DNA from: Microvelia longipes
Taxonomy: Eukaryota; Arthropoda; Insecta; Hemiptera; Veliidae
Assembly: GCA_018340805.1 (NCBI GenBank)
Contig: JACMZG010001870.1
Span: 24,528,569-24,592,568, forward strand
Direction: 5' to 3'
DNA: 64,000 bases
The notes beneath the pieces were generated by a model, which was given only the letters and a program-made list of their open reading frames with translations, made no database searches and was not told where the DNA came from. Positions 11,803 through 26,074 of the stretch are shown one piece after another; positions within the stretch are counted from its first letter, which is position 1; every line of letters starts with the position of its first letter. Position numbers and translations under genes: made by a program.

Positions 11803-14779
11803 TAAACAAAGAATGACGCTTCTTGGCGCTCCGTCAACGTAAAAGTGATGGAAGAAAAAGAATTTGGCAAAAATACTATTTTTAAAAACATATTTTCCTT
11901 TAATTGTATTTGACCGTCTTGAATGAGTTTTTTTTTTATTTACAACACACTGAGAGGTGTTGTAATATTATTTATGTACTTTTAACCGTTTAAAACCCGA
12001 CCTCGTTATGTACAGTATAATATACGCTGGCAGCTTTTTTGAGTTTTGAACTTCTTTTATTGACTTAAGGGGATACTTTAACTTTTCTTTTCACTTGAAG
12101 GGGCGGAATGCTGCTGCGTTCCTAAATAACAGCTGTTTTTTGTCCTGCTTTTAGTATAATGCTTTTACTTTTCTCCCAGCAGATTTATACCATGTTGCTT
12201 TTCTCCCTCAACAAGAGTATACTTTTTCCTTTCTGGGAGTAAATTAAATTCTAGACCTGTTTAAGGGCTGTAATAAAACTCTTTAGAGTACGCTGATGGT
12301 CTCTAATATATTTTTCTCTCTAAACTATCCAAATGATAAATGTTTGATTCTATTTTACGATTAGTTATGAAAGAAGTCTTTAAAACGGAAACATTTGTAG
12401 AAGATAAGACCATTAAAATTTATTAAACTAAAGTAGATAGAAGAGACAATAACTCTTTTACTATAATATATACATTACAGAGTGCTATTTTTATACCCCA
12501 GACAAATATATTAGTTTACTGGATTATTTTTTTGAAAACAGATCAGTTCTTTGTTTGTTAATAAATTTTATGTGTAAGCGTAAGACTCTCTGAAGGTAAT
12601 ATTATTAATCATCTATGTTGACTAAGACATGAAGCAACCTAGTTTGACTTCTGTATAGGTCGCGAACTTAAAAAATGTTCGAGTAATAAATTAGATTAAA
12701 TTATGTTTTATAAATTTTATGTAATAGCTTCTGTAGCTAAATTTTTCACCGAAATATTTTTGCTAAAGAGGCGACATGTTTTCTTTAAAAGAAAACTAGT
12801 AAAAAAGAAACGAGTTCCTTTAATGAAATTTTTAATGTCTCGATAAATCTTGTTCGAAAGGACAGATTGTAATTTGCCTGCTTGTAGTGAAATCAATTAA
12901 GAGGGGACACAGTGCCCCTAGGTTACTGTTAATAGGATTCTTTAGAATTTTCTACCTTCCGACGCAATTAACTGGGAAAAGCTAAAGATTCATGTTTAAT
13001 TATTGGCTCTTTTTCTGGCTTGGTAACAAAAAGTCAGATTAATTTAAAGTTGCTTTTTACATTTGGGAAGAGATTTATCGAAACCTTTGTATTATACACA
13101 AAACTGCTTTCACATTTGTTCAAAAGAAATTCAATACAAATATTTTAAGGGCATTTTCATTAATTGTTGGTTTGATCGAGGGGGTTAAGGTTGTCTCGCA
13201 TTACACAACCAAACAACCTTTTATTGGATCATGTTCCTATTCATGAATCTTTTTCCATCTAAGTTTTATTAAAAAAGAGAAATAACTGTTCATATTTTGG
13301 AAGTCTAACATCAATAGGCGTTTTTAAATTGCGGCATTTTGAATTTTTATAATTTTTCATAAGAACAATTTGTTGTTAAATGTTTTCTAGTGCCAGTTTG
13401 CAATGTTTTTAAGACAAACATCCCTTATCCACATATGTTGCTTGCACAGATCATGAGGTATCAAATGTTAAAATAAAAAGCAAACTACGAGCTGTGTTTT
13501 TATATTTGATAAATGAAGAAGGAATGCTTGCTTCCATAATGGGTTGCTTCTTTTTTAATTTTCTTTTATTATTTATAACAATTATTGACTACTTATTCAT
13601 TTACCAAAGTGGAATAAAAATCAAATAGTCTTATTCAATCTATTCATAGGTCGTTTCATTCAGTAGCAACTTATTGACTTTAAGAGACACCATTTGTATT
13701 GGACTTGAGAAATAGAGTTAGGAGTAGAGGGGAGGACAAGTAGTAGGACGAACCAAGTAGGAAACCAAGTGAGTAAAGTAGGGTGGGAGTTTATACCCCC
13801 TCCCCATCACGGGTTGAAGGGGCTATGAGGAATTATTGCTCTCAAGAGAGTCCCCAAACATTGCAAGTCCTTAGAGATCTCTCCACCGCTAAAACCAAAA
13901 GAGAAAATATTCAGGCTTCAACCTTCAACTCTACTGTTAACTGAAACTAACTACTCTATTTCTAACTTTTATTTCTCGACATTTTATTTTTCTTATTATC
14001 TTGACAATAGATTTATAAATTTAATACAATACTGCAATTAGATTCGATTTGAGTCACATTTTTTTCTCCTCTAATAGCTACTCTTGAAAGAAAATACCAT
14101 CCATTAAAGTTTCTTTCTTTGAAATAAGAAAATAATCAATTTTCTTTAGATTTTACTGAATCGAATTTTTCCTATCTATTTTATTAGATAAAATAGATTT
14201 GTTTCTTTTGTTTCTGTTGATTTCATTAGCTATTATATTATATCTAAAACTTTTATTTTCTTTGAACTTTTTTATGTCACTAAAACATAAAAAATAGTTT
14301 CTCGTTTGCTCCTTATTATTGTTAATTTTAAAAACAGCTCCGAGGGGATAAGGAATTGGTATTGCTCTCTTTTATAGATAATTGTATTGTTCACAGTGCA
14401 GTGTTATAAATTTCATTTCTTAATTGTTTTATGTCTTGATTTGTAATTTTACTAATTCATATAACATTAGTTTTGTATTTTTTCATCTTAGTTATAAAAC
14501 TTTTATATACAGGAATGTAATTTTCATATTTTCACTGGCAATATGAAACTTTATTAAAATTTGGACACTTCTTTGAATAGAAGCATGCTTAGACACCTCA
14601 TGTCTACTATAGTTTCTTTTATAAGCTATCATAGTGCCTGCTGAATCACTCGAGACTTAATCTCACCTGCTCTGAAGAAATCTAAGAAATAATCTATTGT
14701 TATCAAAAATTGTATTTTATTTTTTTATTTTCTTTTATTGTCGCTTCCATGCAGATCTTTTCAAACGACAAAATGCCAT
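11803..14779. other. AT-rich DNA, no gene seen
   Basis: No exon, RNA gene or repeat structure that I can support. A purine-rich, less AT-rich patch lies at about 13690-13870. Confidence 0.45.
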
Positions 14780-15170
14780 GATTCGTCATTAGATTATTCT
14801 TCTGATAAGAGGGATACTTAGCATGGACATCTCTTTGATTTTACTTCCAATGTACTGATTTATAAATGGCCAGAAAATAACTAAGTCAATAGTCCCCTCA
14901 CTACCTGAGTGAGATTTATGAAGTTTATCTAGAACATCTTTAGCTATTCTCTCAGGTATCAGGAGTCTCTTCACTTACAGTAATACTCCATTACACTGTG
15001 ACCAGATTAACTTTGTAATTACAGCATAGACACTAGATAACAGTGCCACTTTCTCTTTTTTCTCAGGCCATTTCTTCACGATATATGAATTTACTTTTTG
15101 ACAAGTGCTATTTTTGTCTCTTTTATCTTGTATCCATTTTAAGTTGATTTTTTTCAATTAAGTATTTTCA
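14780..15170 (-). pseudogene. Decayed Gypsy-type pol fragment (RNase H tail to integrase zinc region)
   Basis: Two adjoining minus-strand frames (15157-14975 and 14974-14789) read as one decayed segment separated by a stop. The first resembles the linker before integrase of Gypsy pol (DKNSTCQKVNSYI, KKWPEKKEK). The second resembles the pre-integrase zone (LLIPERIAKDVLDKLHKSHS, then FWPFINQYI) with the usual HxxxxH spacing near HKSH. The distal CxxC pair and the catalytic core are missing. No LTRs were recognised nearby, so this is an old, truncated relic. The assignment rests on family patterns, not on a database search. Confidence 0.6.
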
Positions 15171-17265
15171 AACACATTAACATCTTCCAACTCGTAGTAT
15201 TCATATGCATCATAGATTTTTCTTCTATTGTTATTATTTTTTTATTATCTTGTGTGCTCAATTTATTAATTATATCAAAGTTGAGTGTGAAATGCCATTA
15301 TTTTATCCCGCGCCTCAGCGTCTTCGTAGTGTGGCTTAGGGTTAGGAGTTTCAGGTGTTACATTGCACTAAACCATTGACTTTCTCCCCAACTATAGCTG
15401 GAAATGGCAGCAGAGCGTTTGAACGTTTTTTTCTATTGTAAATCTTCATGCGGCGTAGAATATTTGGCCCAGATAGGTTTAAAAATAGTCAGCTTGTGAT
15501 CAACTTATATGCTAACTTGAGTTTCTTCATTGATGCGAATTTCAATGAAGGTTTCTTCTTTAACTGGTTATTTCTTACCAAATTTAATATTTCGCCTTTG
15601 AATAGATTTTTATATGAATAATCATTTAGTAAGTTGCGAATGTTTGTCAGTCATTTCAGTTTTAGCTTTGATTTCCCTTTAGTATAAGCTCGCTTTGATT
15701 CTGTAATTAATTATTGTCAATATCAATCTGAGTTCTTTTGCCTACGTAATATACTGCTGCTTACACTCTCTAGAGAGGTAAATAGCTTTTACTGTGTGAG
15801 TTGAAAAATATTGAACTTAAAACGGATGGAGTAGGAAAAAATTATTTTCATTTTAAATGAAGCTTCATAATTTTTACAAAGGTTATCTAATTTATAAATT
15901 CTTTTATGAATGTCTCAAGCTCAATTTGTTGTGAAAACATTTTTTACTTCATCGGAAATTATTACAATTTAATTTAAATCTTATTTAGATAAAAACGTTT
16001 CTGCAGCAATTTAACTGTTCACAACAAAATAAAGCAACAAATAAAGAATTTTAAAAAAAAAAATTTTTTTTCTTTGAACATTAGCAACAAAAAATCATCC
16101 TTAAACGCTTAGGTTATTACAACAAGGAAATTGTTTTTCTTTGGGTTCGTTCAACAAATGTAATACATCAAAAAAGTTGACACCAGCATTTTAATATCGT
16201 TCTTAAACAGTTTTTTTAGCTGAAAGGAAATTCAGGCCTTTGAAAAAGGAGATGGAAGCTGTTTACAAAATTTACGGATGGAAATAGAATATCGAAAAAA
16301 CGGAAGCTAATTCAAAGGATTAAAACCTTTGATTCTTTCAATTCTTTTAGGGGTTTGAAAAAGTTTTTTTTTAATTTTTCTGAGAGAGTATTAGTGATAT
16401 AGTGGAAAGAATTTTAATGAAAGAAATGGTGTTTGGTAGCTACCGCAAAAATTATTCATACCTAAAATGGTGTTAAATTAATAATCTTGATAATGTCGTG
16501 TTCAATACATATAATTAATTACATTATATTATTTAAGAATGCATTTTTGTGCACATGCGTGTAATTTTTATTTAATCACTGTATCTATTTTCAGAAGGTT
16601 ATAAAGATATGTACACATACACAGGTTTAAGTCTACGTTAGGTATACATTAAGGCTACTGTAAGGTGGAAATTATAAAAAGAGGTATGACACTTTGTTTA
16701 ACTTATCAGAGCTGTAGCCAAAACTTAACATAGACTTAACTTGTTGATGAGATCGTAGCTTTATGTTATATTTATTTTTATTACTAATAGGATTGGGAGG
16801 TTATAAAGTAGCTTACTTAGGTTGCATGTTATTTATTCTCTCAGCTAAAAGAAATACCTTCCCTGGTCAGTATCTAAATTTTGCCGGGTAATCAATCATT
16901 GAGGATCAACTAAATCAAACATAGTATAGACTTTTAACAAATGGTTCCCCTCTGCATTTGTACTCTAAAGTAGACAGAATTAAGTGAGTTGTGCTTATAT
17001 TAAATAAGCTCATGATATCCTCGGAAAATTGCCATACGACGACTATAGTGATTAAAACATCATCAGTTCATTGTTCTTTATGTTTTTGCTAGTGCTACTT
17101 GTACCATAATTAGAAATCGTAAATCTTTTTTTTCCGTAAGAGAAGAACGTTTATGATTTGTAAATCTGCTGCATAGATAAACATTTTATGTGAACATCCG
17201 CAATGCCAAATGTCATAACTTTGGAAATAAGTTATTTTTATGACCTACAGAATCGTAAAAGGATT
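15171..17265. other. AT-rich DNA, no gene seen
   Basis: The first few hundred bases may be further decayed retroelement, since the minus strand stays roughly protein-like up to about 15210. Beyond that nothing is recognisable. 16050-16070 is an A run followed by a T run. Confidence 0.4.
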
Positions 17266-17560
17266 TTTACGATACTTTTCGTACTACTGAAGTTTTTAAG
17301 ATAAGTATTGTTTTTCTACAAACGATCTGAAACCGAGATTTTTATTATAATTGTCCGTTTCAGGCGTTTTAAGTCGTTCGTAGTGGTTTTCATTATGATT
17401 TCTGTGTGTGTGTTTGTGTACGTGGATGTGATTCTGTTGTGCGCATAACTCCTGCTGTGTCCACCCTAGATAGCTATAACTTGGCACAAAAAACCCATTT
17501 AAAGTCTAAGTATGCTGCCCGGAAGATAATACTTTTTAGACTTCGATGGCCTATTTTGCG
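17266..17560 (+). repeat. Diverged R1-like fragment
   Basis: Contains AAGTATTGTTTTTCTAC, TTGTCCGTTTCAGGCGTTTT and a TGTGTGTGTTTGTG tract in the order seen in R1 copies A-C, then CTATAACTTGGCAC. The 3' half of R1 with the GACGAGCGAAGC end is absent. Probably an old 5' fragment of the same family. Confidence 0.45.
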
Positions 17561-20500
17561 GTCATCAAAAATTTGACCAATTGAGTTGAAATTTGATCTC
17601 CATTTTGTTATTATAGATTTTTAATTTTCAAACTTTAATGGCCTAAGACTGTTTTGTTTTGGCAGACGCATGTTCAAGTCTAGAAGCCAAAATTCGAAAT
17701 ATTTAATTTTTAGTTTGTAAGCTATTCGCAAAAATATTTATTTATTAGTGCGACACTTAAAAGTATTACATTAAGTTTGTTTACAACTGTTAAAAGTCTG
17801 CAGTCTGCTTCACTGCAAAGGAATCAAATTTAATAATTTGATTTTTATTTCTAATTTGACCTGTCTGAACAAAATAATCTTTGTTCAAACGCGGTGTTTG
17901 GCAGGGGTTCTACCCCGTGTTCAACTTTTTAGAAGGTTCAAACCTCCGGCAGTTGTTGAGTGATTAATACGGGGTTTAACCCTGAAACTCATTTTTTATC
18001 AGGGTAGACTCTAAGCTATGGGGTATACCTATACCGTGTGAACAGTTTTTATATGCGTGTGAACGAAGTATAACTATATTTTTAACACAATAATGAAAAA
18101 TATGGCTATTATAGGATTGAAATCAATAAAAACTATGCTACCAAGAATGACCACACTGGTATTCTTAATTATTTCGGGGATTACATGATTAAATAGATAC
18201 CTACTCTAATACTTTTCAAAGCTGCTGTAATTTACCATAAGTTTTAGCACCCTAAAATTTGGCCACCTTGTAATTCTGAGGTCTGTTGTCGACCGATAAC
18301 GATAAAGTATAACATTTAAAAAAAACCAGACTGGTTCTTAATTTATTGAAACTGAATTGAGTTACATCAGAGTACTGCTAATATTTACCAGATCTTGCTC
18401 TAAGAAGCATAGTAGCAGCTTACAAGGAGTTTGTTTTTTAATTTAAATATAAGAGGTCCTTTTTTACTATATCTTTTGAAATATTGCATAGAAAAGCAAT
18501 CAAAGTTTTTCTTGCCTCTTTCTCGTCCTCTGTTAAGGGTTTGTTTCCTTTTAAAAGGAAATCTTGTTATTGTTATCCAAAGGAATTTTTTTAAGATGAT
18601 CCTTTTTTGTAAAATTTAAAATGCAATGAGATTACACATTTTCTTTTTACTCTTTTTTTAAATATTAAAAATGTTATTTTAACGAAAATAAGAAAAACAT
18701 TTTTGTAAGTTTTGTAATTTTATTTACCCAGTCAAAAATGTGAATTATTAAGTATTGTTATGATGCTATTACTGAAAAATCATTTATGTTACCATTCTTG
18801 TATTAGTACCTACTATACGCTTAGAAGAAATAAAATATAAGTTAATAGTTAAAAATAAATTTGTGAGTATGTTTGAAATTTTACAAATTTCAAAAAAAAT
18901 AGCGACTGTCAAGACGGTTGCTGAATCTTGAATTGTTTCCTAGGCTTGAGGTAAATATAACTTTATAAAAATAACAAATAAATTTCCTGCTTTCATGAAT
19001 ATTCATACGTCAAAAGTATTATTAAAAATGAAAAAAACGAAATTATAAAGTTTTTGGAGAGTAAAAAGATGGCTTGAAATCCCTGGATCCTTAATATTTT
19101 GACAATACTTTTATTTCAAATTATAAAAAAACAAAGGTTCTCTAGTTTCATACATAACCTTCCTTCTGTATCATAATAATACATTTGACTCTATTGTATA
19201 TTAAGAATACATCTTCAAAAAAGTTAAATTGACTCTAACTAAAAGTCTGTAATGCTAATATAAAAATCAAATATTTTTATGAAAAATGTAAAAAAGAAAA
19301 ATAACACAAAAATATGAATAACTTCGTTATAATTCATCCTTCAAAAAAATTTTAACTTTTGTCCAAAATAATGAACTTTCATAAAAGTAATATTAAAGTT
19401 AATCCTAAAAAAGTTTGTTGACAAGTTTGGTTAAAAAAACAAAACTTCATAAAAATTGACTTAATTTTTTTTTGTTGACAAAGCCTTAAGCTTAACACGA
19501 AAACCTGATCTTTTTTTGGAAGGGGAGAGGGGTGGCTCCCCGAAGAGCTGTTGCCTCTGCTTATCACACTTTTCCAATTTTCAGAAGTTTATTCAAATAA
19601 TAACGAGGTTTTTATTACTAACTTATATTTTGATCTGAGAGACGAGTTTTCCTAGGTCCTTTTGGTGAGCGTTGTAAAAGTAAAATAAAACATAAAAAAA
19701 CTTGACCTTTTTATGCATCACGTAGTATTTTATTTAAATATATTATCTAAAATATTTAATATTTCATTATATATAAAAAAAAGTTACCGTGAATTGAATT
19801 AATTCACAGTCATACTTATTTTTTAATAATAATAAAATTATTTATACAAAAACCCTTAAATAATTATGTTTTTAATCCCTTTTGAGTTTCAGTTCTCGTT
19901 AAGCTCATAATGGCTCTGTTCATCAGGTCATCTCTGCACCAGGTTTTTCAAATCTTTGTTTGACCTAGGATTGTTCACGTTGCACGATCCTAAGGACTGT
20001 TACTGAAGACGAAATCTTACAACAGTCCCGAACCTGGATAAAACAGATGAAAATATATATTAAGTTAAATCAAAGATTCTAATAGTTCAAATTAAAGATT
20101 CCAAATGACACTTCATTTAAACTACTAAGTTATATATATGGAAGTTGTGTAAGAAGCTTAACTTCACGAGGATATCCCAAGAAATCAATTAATTGCGCAC
20201 TAGTTTAATCTCAAACATAATTACATAAGTTGCCATTTAATGACAACTTACTTACCTATAACTACTTCAATCAATATTTATTTCTGGTAATATAAGAAGA
20301 TAAGTACTATGCTCATACGTCAACGTTCATAAACTGAATTTAGACCAATAAATTATAACTGAGAAGCTCTAAGCTTATGATTATCTTCAATATTCTTCCT
20401 AACTTAGGATCATGAAGTTACTTTCTCTTTTTCATTTTCTTCTTGAGTAGATAAATCTCTTAATCTTCTTAAATAAGATAATCTTCTTAAGTTTTCCTTT

Positions 20501-22383
20501 TCTAGGCAGGCTATGGGACTTTCCGTCTAAAAATAACCTTTCTTATCTCCCGTTAAGTTCAAGCAGTCCTTATTTTTTTTAAGTGGACCTTTTTTTGTAG
20601 GAAAGAATATATTAAGCGCCATAATGAATGTAAAATTAATATCTTAACAAAATTAACCTTTTGAAAAAATAAATAAATTCTTTACAAAAAAAACATTGTT
20701 ACATAAATCAAGTAAGTAATTCTTCGTTTCGTAAGTCAATACACTTGTTTTCTTTTTAGCGTAGCGTGATATGAATTAAATTTATGATGTATAAATGTAT
20801 AGAATGCTCCTAATTTAAAATAGTTTGTAATAGTTGTAATAATAGTTAATAGGTAAAGCAGCGAGTACCTCATTTGAAGCCAGAATTGAAAGTAGAAACC
20901 AATGTCATACTCCCATGATAGATAATGACTCAAGCTAAAAGTTTTATTGCCTTTTGTTGTGCTTTAGGATTATTGTATTGTTACTCCTTTAGCGTTGCTA
21001 AATGCATACGATCGTTCTTTCGGCGAGTAATGTTGCCTTAACACCCTTCTTACACTAATTATTTGCATTCCTTTTTTTTGTAATTATTTGGAATCAAATT
21101 GTTTGTTTGGTATTATTTTGAATTGGATGTTCATTATGTTTATTCCCCTAGGTTAAACCGCAGAAATAGTGCAATTAGATTCCTTTACAATGCCACTCTG
21201 TTTAGATTTATCGGAGCTTTTGGCGTGATTTTTACTTAACGTAGATTGAAATGTACACATAGCTTTTATAGTTTAAATAAGTTATTATTTAACATGATAC
21301 TCTATTAACTTTTTTTTAGACATTGTCATTTAGGTTTAAACTTATTTACCCTTAAACACACATTTTTATCGTTGTACTCTTAATTACATGTCGAATTATG
21401 AGTTAATTCTGAGTTTTTGAAAATAGAACTATTATCGGTTTGTTTGATTACGTATTATAAGCCTATACTAACTAGTTTTAAGTGTTTAGCCAATAGATTC
21501 TCAAAGTATCTATGACTATACGCATATATTTACAATAGTAATAACTCTTTGTTAAGACGCAGCAAAATATTCAGCAAATATTTATTTTAATCTATCCATT
21601 CTAAGATCTAAACAACCAACTATTGATTTATATTCAACACTAGAACTAAGTATTAAGTTTATCCTTCTATTGTTATCAATTTGACAACGGTAAAGTTAAA
21701 TTTAATCTTTCTATTGAAAATTTGTGATCCAATAGAGTTATTGTTTGTTCATAGAAAATCAATATAGTTCAATCAAACCGTAGTCTTAGCTGTACAATAG
21801 ATTTAATATTATCCTATTGTTTTCCTTATTCTATTGAATCAAGTCTCTTTCTATTTTTATATACCTCAGTTTATTACATTTTTCTGTGAGAATTTATATA
21901 AAAGGATATATGAGGTATTAAAAAAAGATAGTATATTGTTTCTTATCTCTGTAAGTTGAGTATTAGTTTTAGTGACAAAATGTTTTAGGGATATTAATAC
22001 TTAAAAATATTATTTCATAAACAATTCTTTCGCTGGAAAAATAAAACATACAATTTATAATTTTAAAATCAAATGTTAAGAGATTATTTATTTTTTACAC
22101 GTTTATATTTTTGCCAAATAATGCTTTTATCTCTAAGAATATTTATAACTATGGTATCTCATAAACTTTTTATGCCGTCTTAATTGTTGTTACTAAGCTG
22201 TCTGTCTCCGAGTACAGTATTAAGAGTTTCTTGCGAAATTTTCTTGAAGTCTTGGTTTTTTATTAAATCATCCAAAGAAATCACTCTAAACTGATAAATG
22301 AAGTGTTTTAATAAAGATGAGCTGTTGCAATCAAGGCTTTTTAGCTTATTAATTTAAGTAAGATAAAAGACAGCACTTTTATA
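17561..22383. other. AT-rich DNA, no gene seen
   Basis: No supported gene. 17880-18000 and 19880-20050 are locally GC-richer and look like old repeats; the second has short inverted words (AGGATTGTTCACGTTGCACGATCCT-type hairpin at about 19966-19992, and GGACTGTT/AACAGTCC). Otherwise there are only chance frames under 65 codons. Confidence 0.4.
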
Positions 22384-23055
22384 ATAAAACAAAAGGCCTA
22401 AGAGCTTCGGCGCAGGGGGCCACTTCGCGGCCCCCGCGCCTCTCTGTGGCCGCACTGTGGCCACATGGTTGTTGTACATTATCAGGTTGTCAAATTACTC
22501 AGTTCTTTGGTGTGATGGGGGTTGTCGGGAATCGGAGCGGGTGCTGCGTCGAGAGGTTGTGTGTCAACCGTTGGTGTGTCACTGTCGTTAAGGAGCCTAG
22601 GCCTGGGATCTTTCATTGTTGGAGAGGGAAAAGTCCCGATCTGTGGGGTTAATCGATAGGCAGGGCCACCTACGCGTGGCGGCTTCCTCTTGGGGTGTCT
22701 TACGTCTCTAAGTATTGGTGGCTTTCTGATCGCTCCTGGACATCATTAACGCCGTCAGCTTCTTCCACCGTTATAACTTCCCCTCCGTCTGTGACTGTGA
22801 TCCAGACCAGATGATGCAGATGAAACTGCATCAATTGCTGGAAGTGAAAAGGAGGAAAGGCTGGCCTAAGGACAAGTCTAGGAAAAACTTAATTTACTTT
22901 AATGCCACTGGATAGTAAGAAACTATTGTCCAGTAGATTATGCAAAGTCTCCGGAGTCACTTCGCGGAGTTTGCGGTGAATCTTGCCGGAAAGGACGCCA
23001 TTCGGTCTAGCGGTTCAGGAGACCAAGCTAGCCCCAGCGTAGGTTTTTAACTGCA
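22384..23055 (+). other. GC-rich cassette with twin hairpins, origin unknown
   Basis: A compositional island in AT-rich DNA. 22409-22421 (GGCGCAGGGGGCC) pairs with 22429-22440 around a CACTTCGC loop. 22950-22971 forms a second hairpin (CTCCG...CGGAG) that shares CACTTCGCGG. Between them, on the + strand, about 22730-22915 is an open frame of some 62 codons with plausible protein composition (HRYNFPSVCDCDPDQ, then KLHQLLEVKRRKGWPKDKS), ending in a stop. I do not recognise it. It may be a retrotransposon gag or ORF1 fragment or a captured sequence. No splice sites or start codon were confirmed. Confidence 0.4.
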
Positions 23056-23600
23056 GAGGATAAAAGAGCTTTAGAAAGCATACAGTTATTGCTGATCGTG
23101 GGTGTGCGCATGGTGGAGGCATCATAATGTTCGCCATTAATAAGCTTAAGCAAATTTATTGTAAGCAATTTTAAGTCCTTTAGTGCACTTTATAAAATAT
23201 TAGTAGCCAAAATATTGCAACGCGTTACTTCACAAAACCATTTTTTACCAACCTGCCACGTACTGATTCTCTTCATATTTTTTCTGATCTTTCGTAACCA
23301 CTTCAGCAAACGTAGCTAACCGCCACAGACGCATATCGACAGCGATTTAACTGCTACAATGCAGCGCACTAAGATGGCCATGAGCCGTACAAATCTTAAA
23401 CTGAATCTGTTTACCTTTCTTAAATATTCTTTATGAAGTTTGAGCCCTAAATACATAAATTTAAGCAATTTAAAATAAACTAGAAAATAAGTAAACAAAT
23501 AGCCTAACTGTTACCTACACTATACTAATAAAATAATAAAGGTAAACTCCTGATGACCTAACAACGTATCTAACATATATATATCTGGATATAATAATAG
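23056..23600. other. No gene seen
   Basis: No coding region or repeat that I can support. Confidence 0.4.
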
Positions 23601-23688
23601 TATTATTTGACATATCTACACACTATCTAGTTAGCATAGATTATAATATTAGTTGACATATTTATACTCTATATAGTTAGCATTGAAT
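23601..23688 (+). repeat. Two-copy tandem duplication, about 45-bp unit
   Basis: Two imperfect copies share TATTANTTGACATAT, ACNCTATNTAGTTAGCAT and GAAT or GATT ends. Non-coding, AT-rich. Confidence 0.6.
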
Positions 23689-24633
23689 CGGTAGTCAGGT
23701 CGACAGCATTGCAAATTGGCCTTTTATGTGTGGGGATAATAAGGAAACAGCCTTTCAGATGCTAGCACTGTGTGAGCCTTCATACTCCTATATTTGGAGT
23801 TGACCTCTTGTACGAACAAGAGCATTTCTCTCTAAAGTAGGAGATATATCCTTGAATAAATGAAAATATCCTCGCACTTGGTAGATTTGATGTTTCCAAG
23901 TAATCAGGGCTGGCAAGATGGGCCCAACTGTGAGGCTTGTCAGCCTAGATCAACTATAACTGAACCACCCCTAAACTTAATAATGTGCTCTAAAATTTTA
24001 AAACCTTAGATTGTTTATAAGCATTACTAATACTGCAACTACTTCTCTTTTACAAATATTAAACCAAACCCTCGTAACGAAAAGTTTCTAAAGAACATAA
24101 GCTCGCTCAGTAAAGTAAAAGTAATGGAAGTCGAGTTAGAACTAAAAGACTGAAGTAGACAAGAATTAATATGAGTTTGTTCTTGAAAAGTTTCATACGT
24201 CTTTATACTTTTAATCCTTAAAGTAATTTGGAAACCTAACCTGGTTTTCTGTTAGCTCTTAGTCGTAAACAACTTCTTTTAATTTCAAGACGTAAAACTT
24301 TTCGAAACTTTACAAACTGCTTCTAATCGTCGCGTTGTGATGTCGGTGTTTACTCTGTTTATTTGCTGATTTTTCTGTTCACTATTAATTTAGCTTACTT
24401 GATTGAAATGTCTTATCATTGTAGGATACTAACTATAGAGGACCTTGAGTAATCGAAAACCTTATTATTATTCACACAACTATATTTCACCAAAAAAACC
24501 TTTGAAACTTTTCTCAACACATCGGATTTACTGAGCTCAGCCACACATGGTTGTGTTGTATTTTATAAGTTCGTTATGTTACTGGTTTATTTAAGTTGCA
24601 TACTGCCACATGTAAGCGAATTTTCAAATGTAT
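23689..24633. other. No gene seen
   Basis: AT-rich sequence up to the left end of the inverted-repeat element at 24634. No supported feature. Confidence 0.4.
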
Positions 24634-25411
24634 TATAATACGACACACGGCTAAAATCAATTGACAGCCCGCCAAAAATCTCAATGCTTTCAACCCTCTT
24701 TTTTAATAAAAAAAATCCCTTCTTTTATGTAACAAAAACAATTCCCTACTCTGGCAACACTGAAAGTCAGGTTATGTTTTGATTTTATTATTTGTTTTTA
24801 TTTGATATCGTATTTTTTTATTTTTTAAAATTATTTACTTTTTAAGAAGGAATATTGTTGTATCTTATAAATTTACCAACTAAGTGTTGCTTTAAATTTG
24901 TTCGGGAAGTATGAAATTAAGTGGAGTTAAAGTTGTTAATTACGTAATGCAATGGATCATAATAGTTCTTTGATAAAAGTTTGACGATTTAAATAAATTG
25001 TCAGCTATAATTACTTTTTTCCAAAACAAACTGCTTTTTTGTGTCAAGTTTGTATAATTGAATGCGTATTGTTTCATATTATAAAAATAATAATAACACA
25101 ATATGCATTCAAGACTTAAAAAAGTCAAGACTGTCATCTATTGAAAGGCATGGCATTTTCAAAAAAATGCTGTCTTTTGTTTGACAGAGCACAAAACCTG
25201 CGCTATACTCAAATAGCAAGAAATGCTTGAAGAATACGTCAATGTCCATGCGTCAAATATAGGCACTCAGATCATATTACAACTCCGCAATAATTGGATG
25301 AATTGAACAGATTGGAATGAAACGAAACGAAATCAAACAGATCAATATGCACAATGAGGGAAATAAAAGCGACGAGAGGTTACAAAATTTACAACCAGTG
25401 TTGCCTTTTTA

Positions 25412-25949
25412 CTTAGAATAATACTATATATAGAAGGAGCACTACTGATAACACGAAAGGCGGTTCACTGGTGCAACTAAGTAATGCTGCCACCCTAACA
25501 ATATACAATTTTCTAAAAAAAGGTGGCAATACTTCCGGTTGCTGAATTATTATGTTCTATTATTAATTAATGATTGATTATTCATAAAATACATATAAAT
25601 ATCGGTGCATTACAATATTTTAAAGCATTTTAAATTGTAGTTTAACGTATTTATTAAAATTATATACAAATAGTAGTCCTCGTCAACTAAATGTAGATTC
25701 TCGTATTCCGCCACCCTTTTGCCATCTAAGACCAGTTTTATTAAATACTCAGCAGGTGTTTTAAGTTATTATATTTGTTCTTTACGATCTTTCTTCATTA
25801 ATAGATATTTATGACAAATATTTAAAATAATATTTTGTTGTCAGGTTGGCAGCATTACTTAGTTGCACCAGTCAACCGGCTTTCGTGTTATCAGTGGATT
25901 ACATTGTGTTATGGTCCTGTGCTCCTTCTATATATAGTATTATTCTAAG
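25412..25949. mobile_element. Nested fold-back element with about 85-bp arms
   Basis: The left arm 25412-25494 (CTTAGAATAATACTATATAT, then AGAAGGAGC, GATAACACGAAAG, GGTGCAACTAAGTAATGCTG) is the complement of the right arm 25844-25949. The right arm carries an extra segment of about 25 bases (GATTACATTGTGTTATGGTC near 25898-25918) absent from the left, so the arms differ by an indel. The spacer is about 350 bp, AT-rich and non-coding. It lies inside the larger inverted-repeat element. Confidence 0.75.
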
Positions 25950-26074
25950 CCTTTTTATGATTTTATTTACGAAAAAAGGTATTTTTTTATACCGAGGTTG
26001 GCATGAGGTGGAGGGGGAAAGAGCGGGGTCGGTCTGAACCAATAGAATTCTTTCCCTCACAGATTTTTGGCGCG

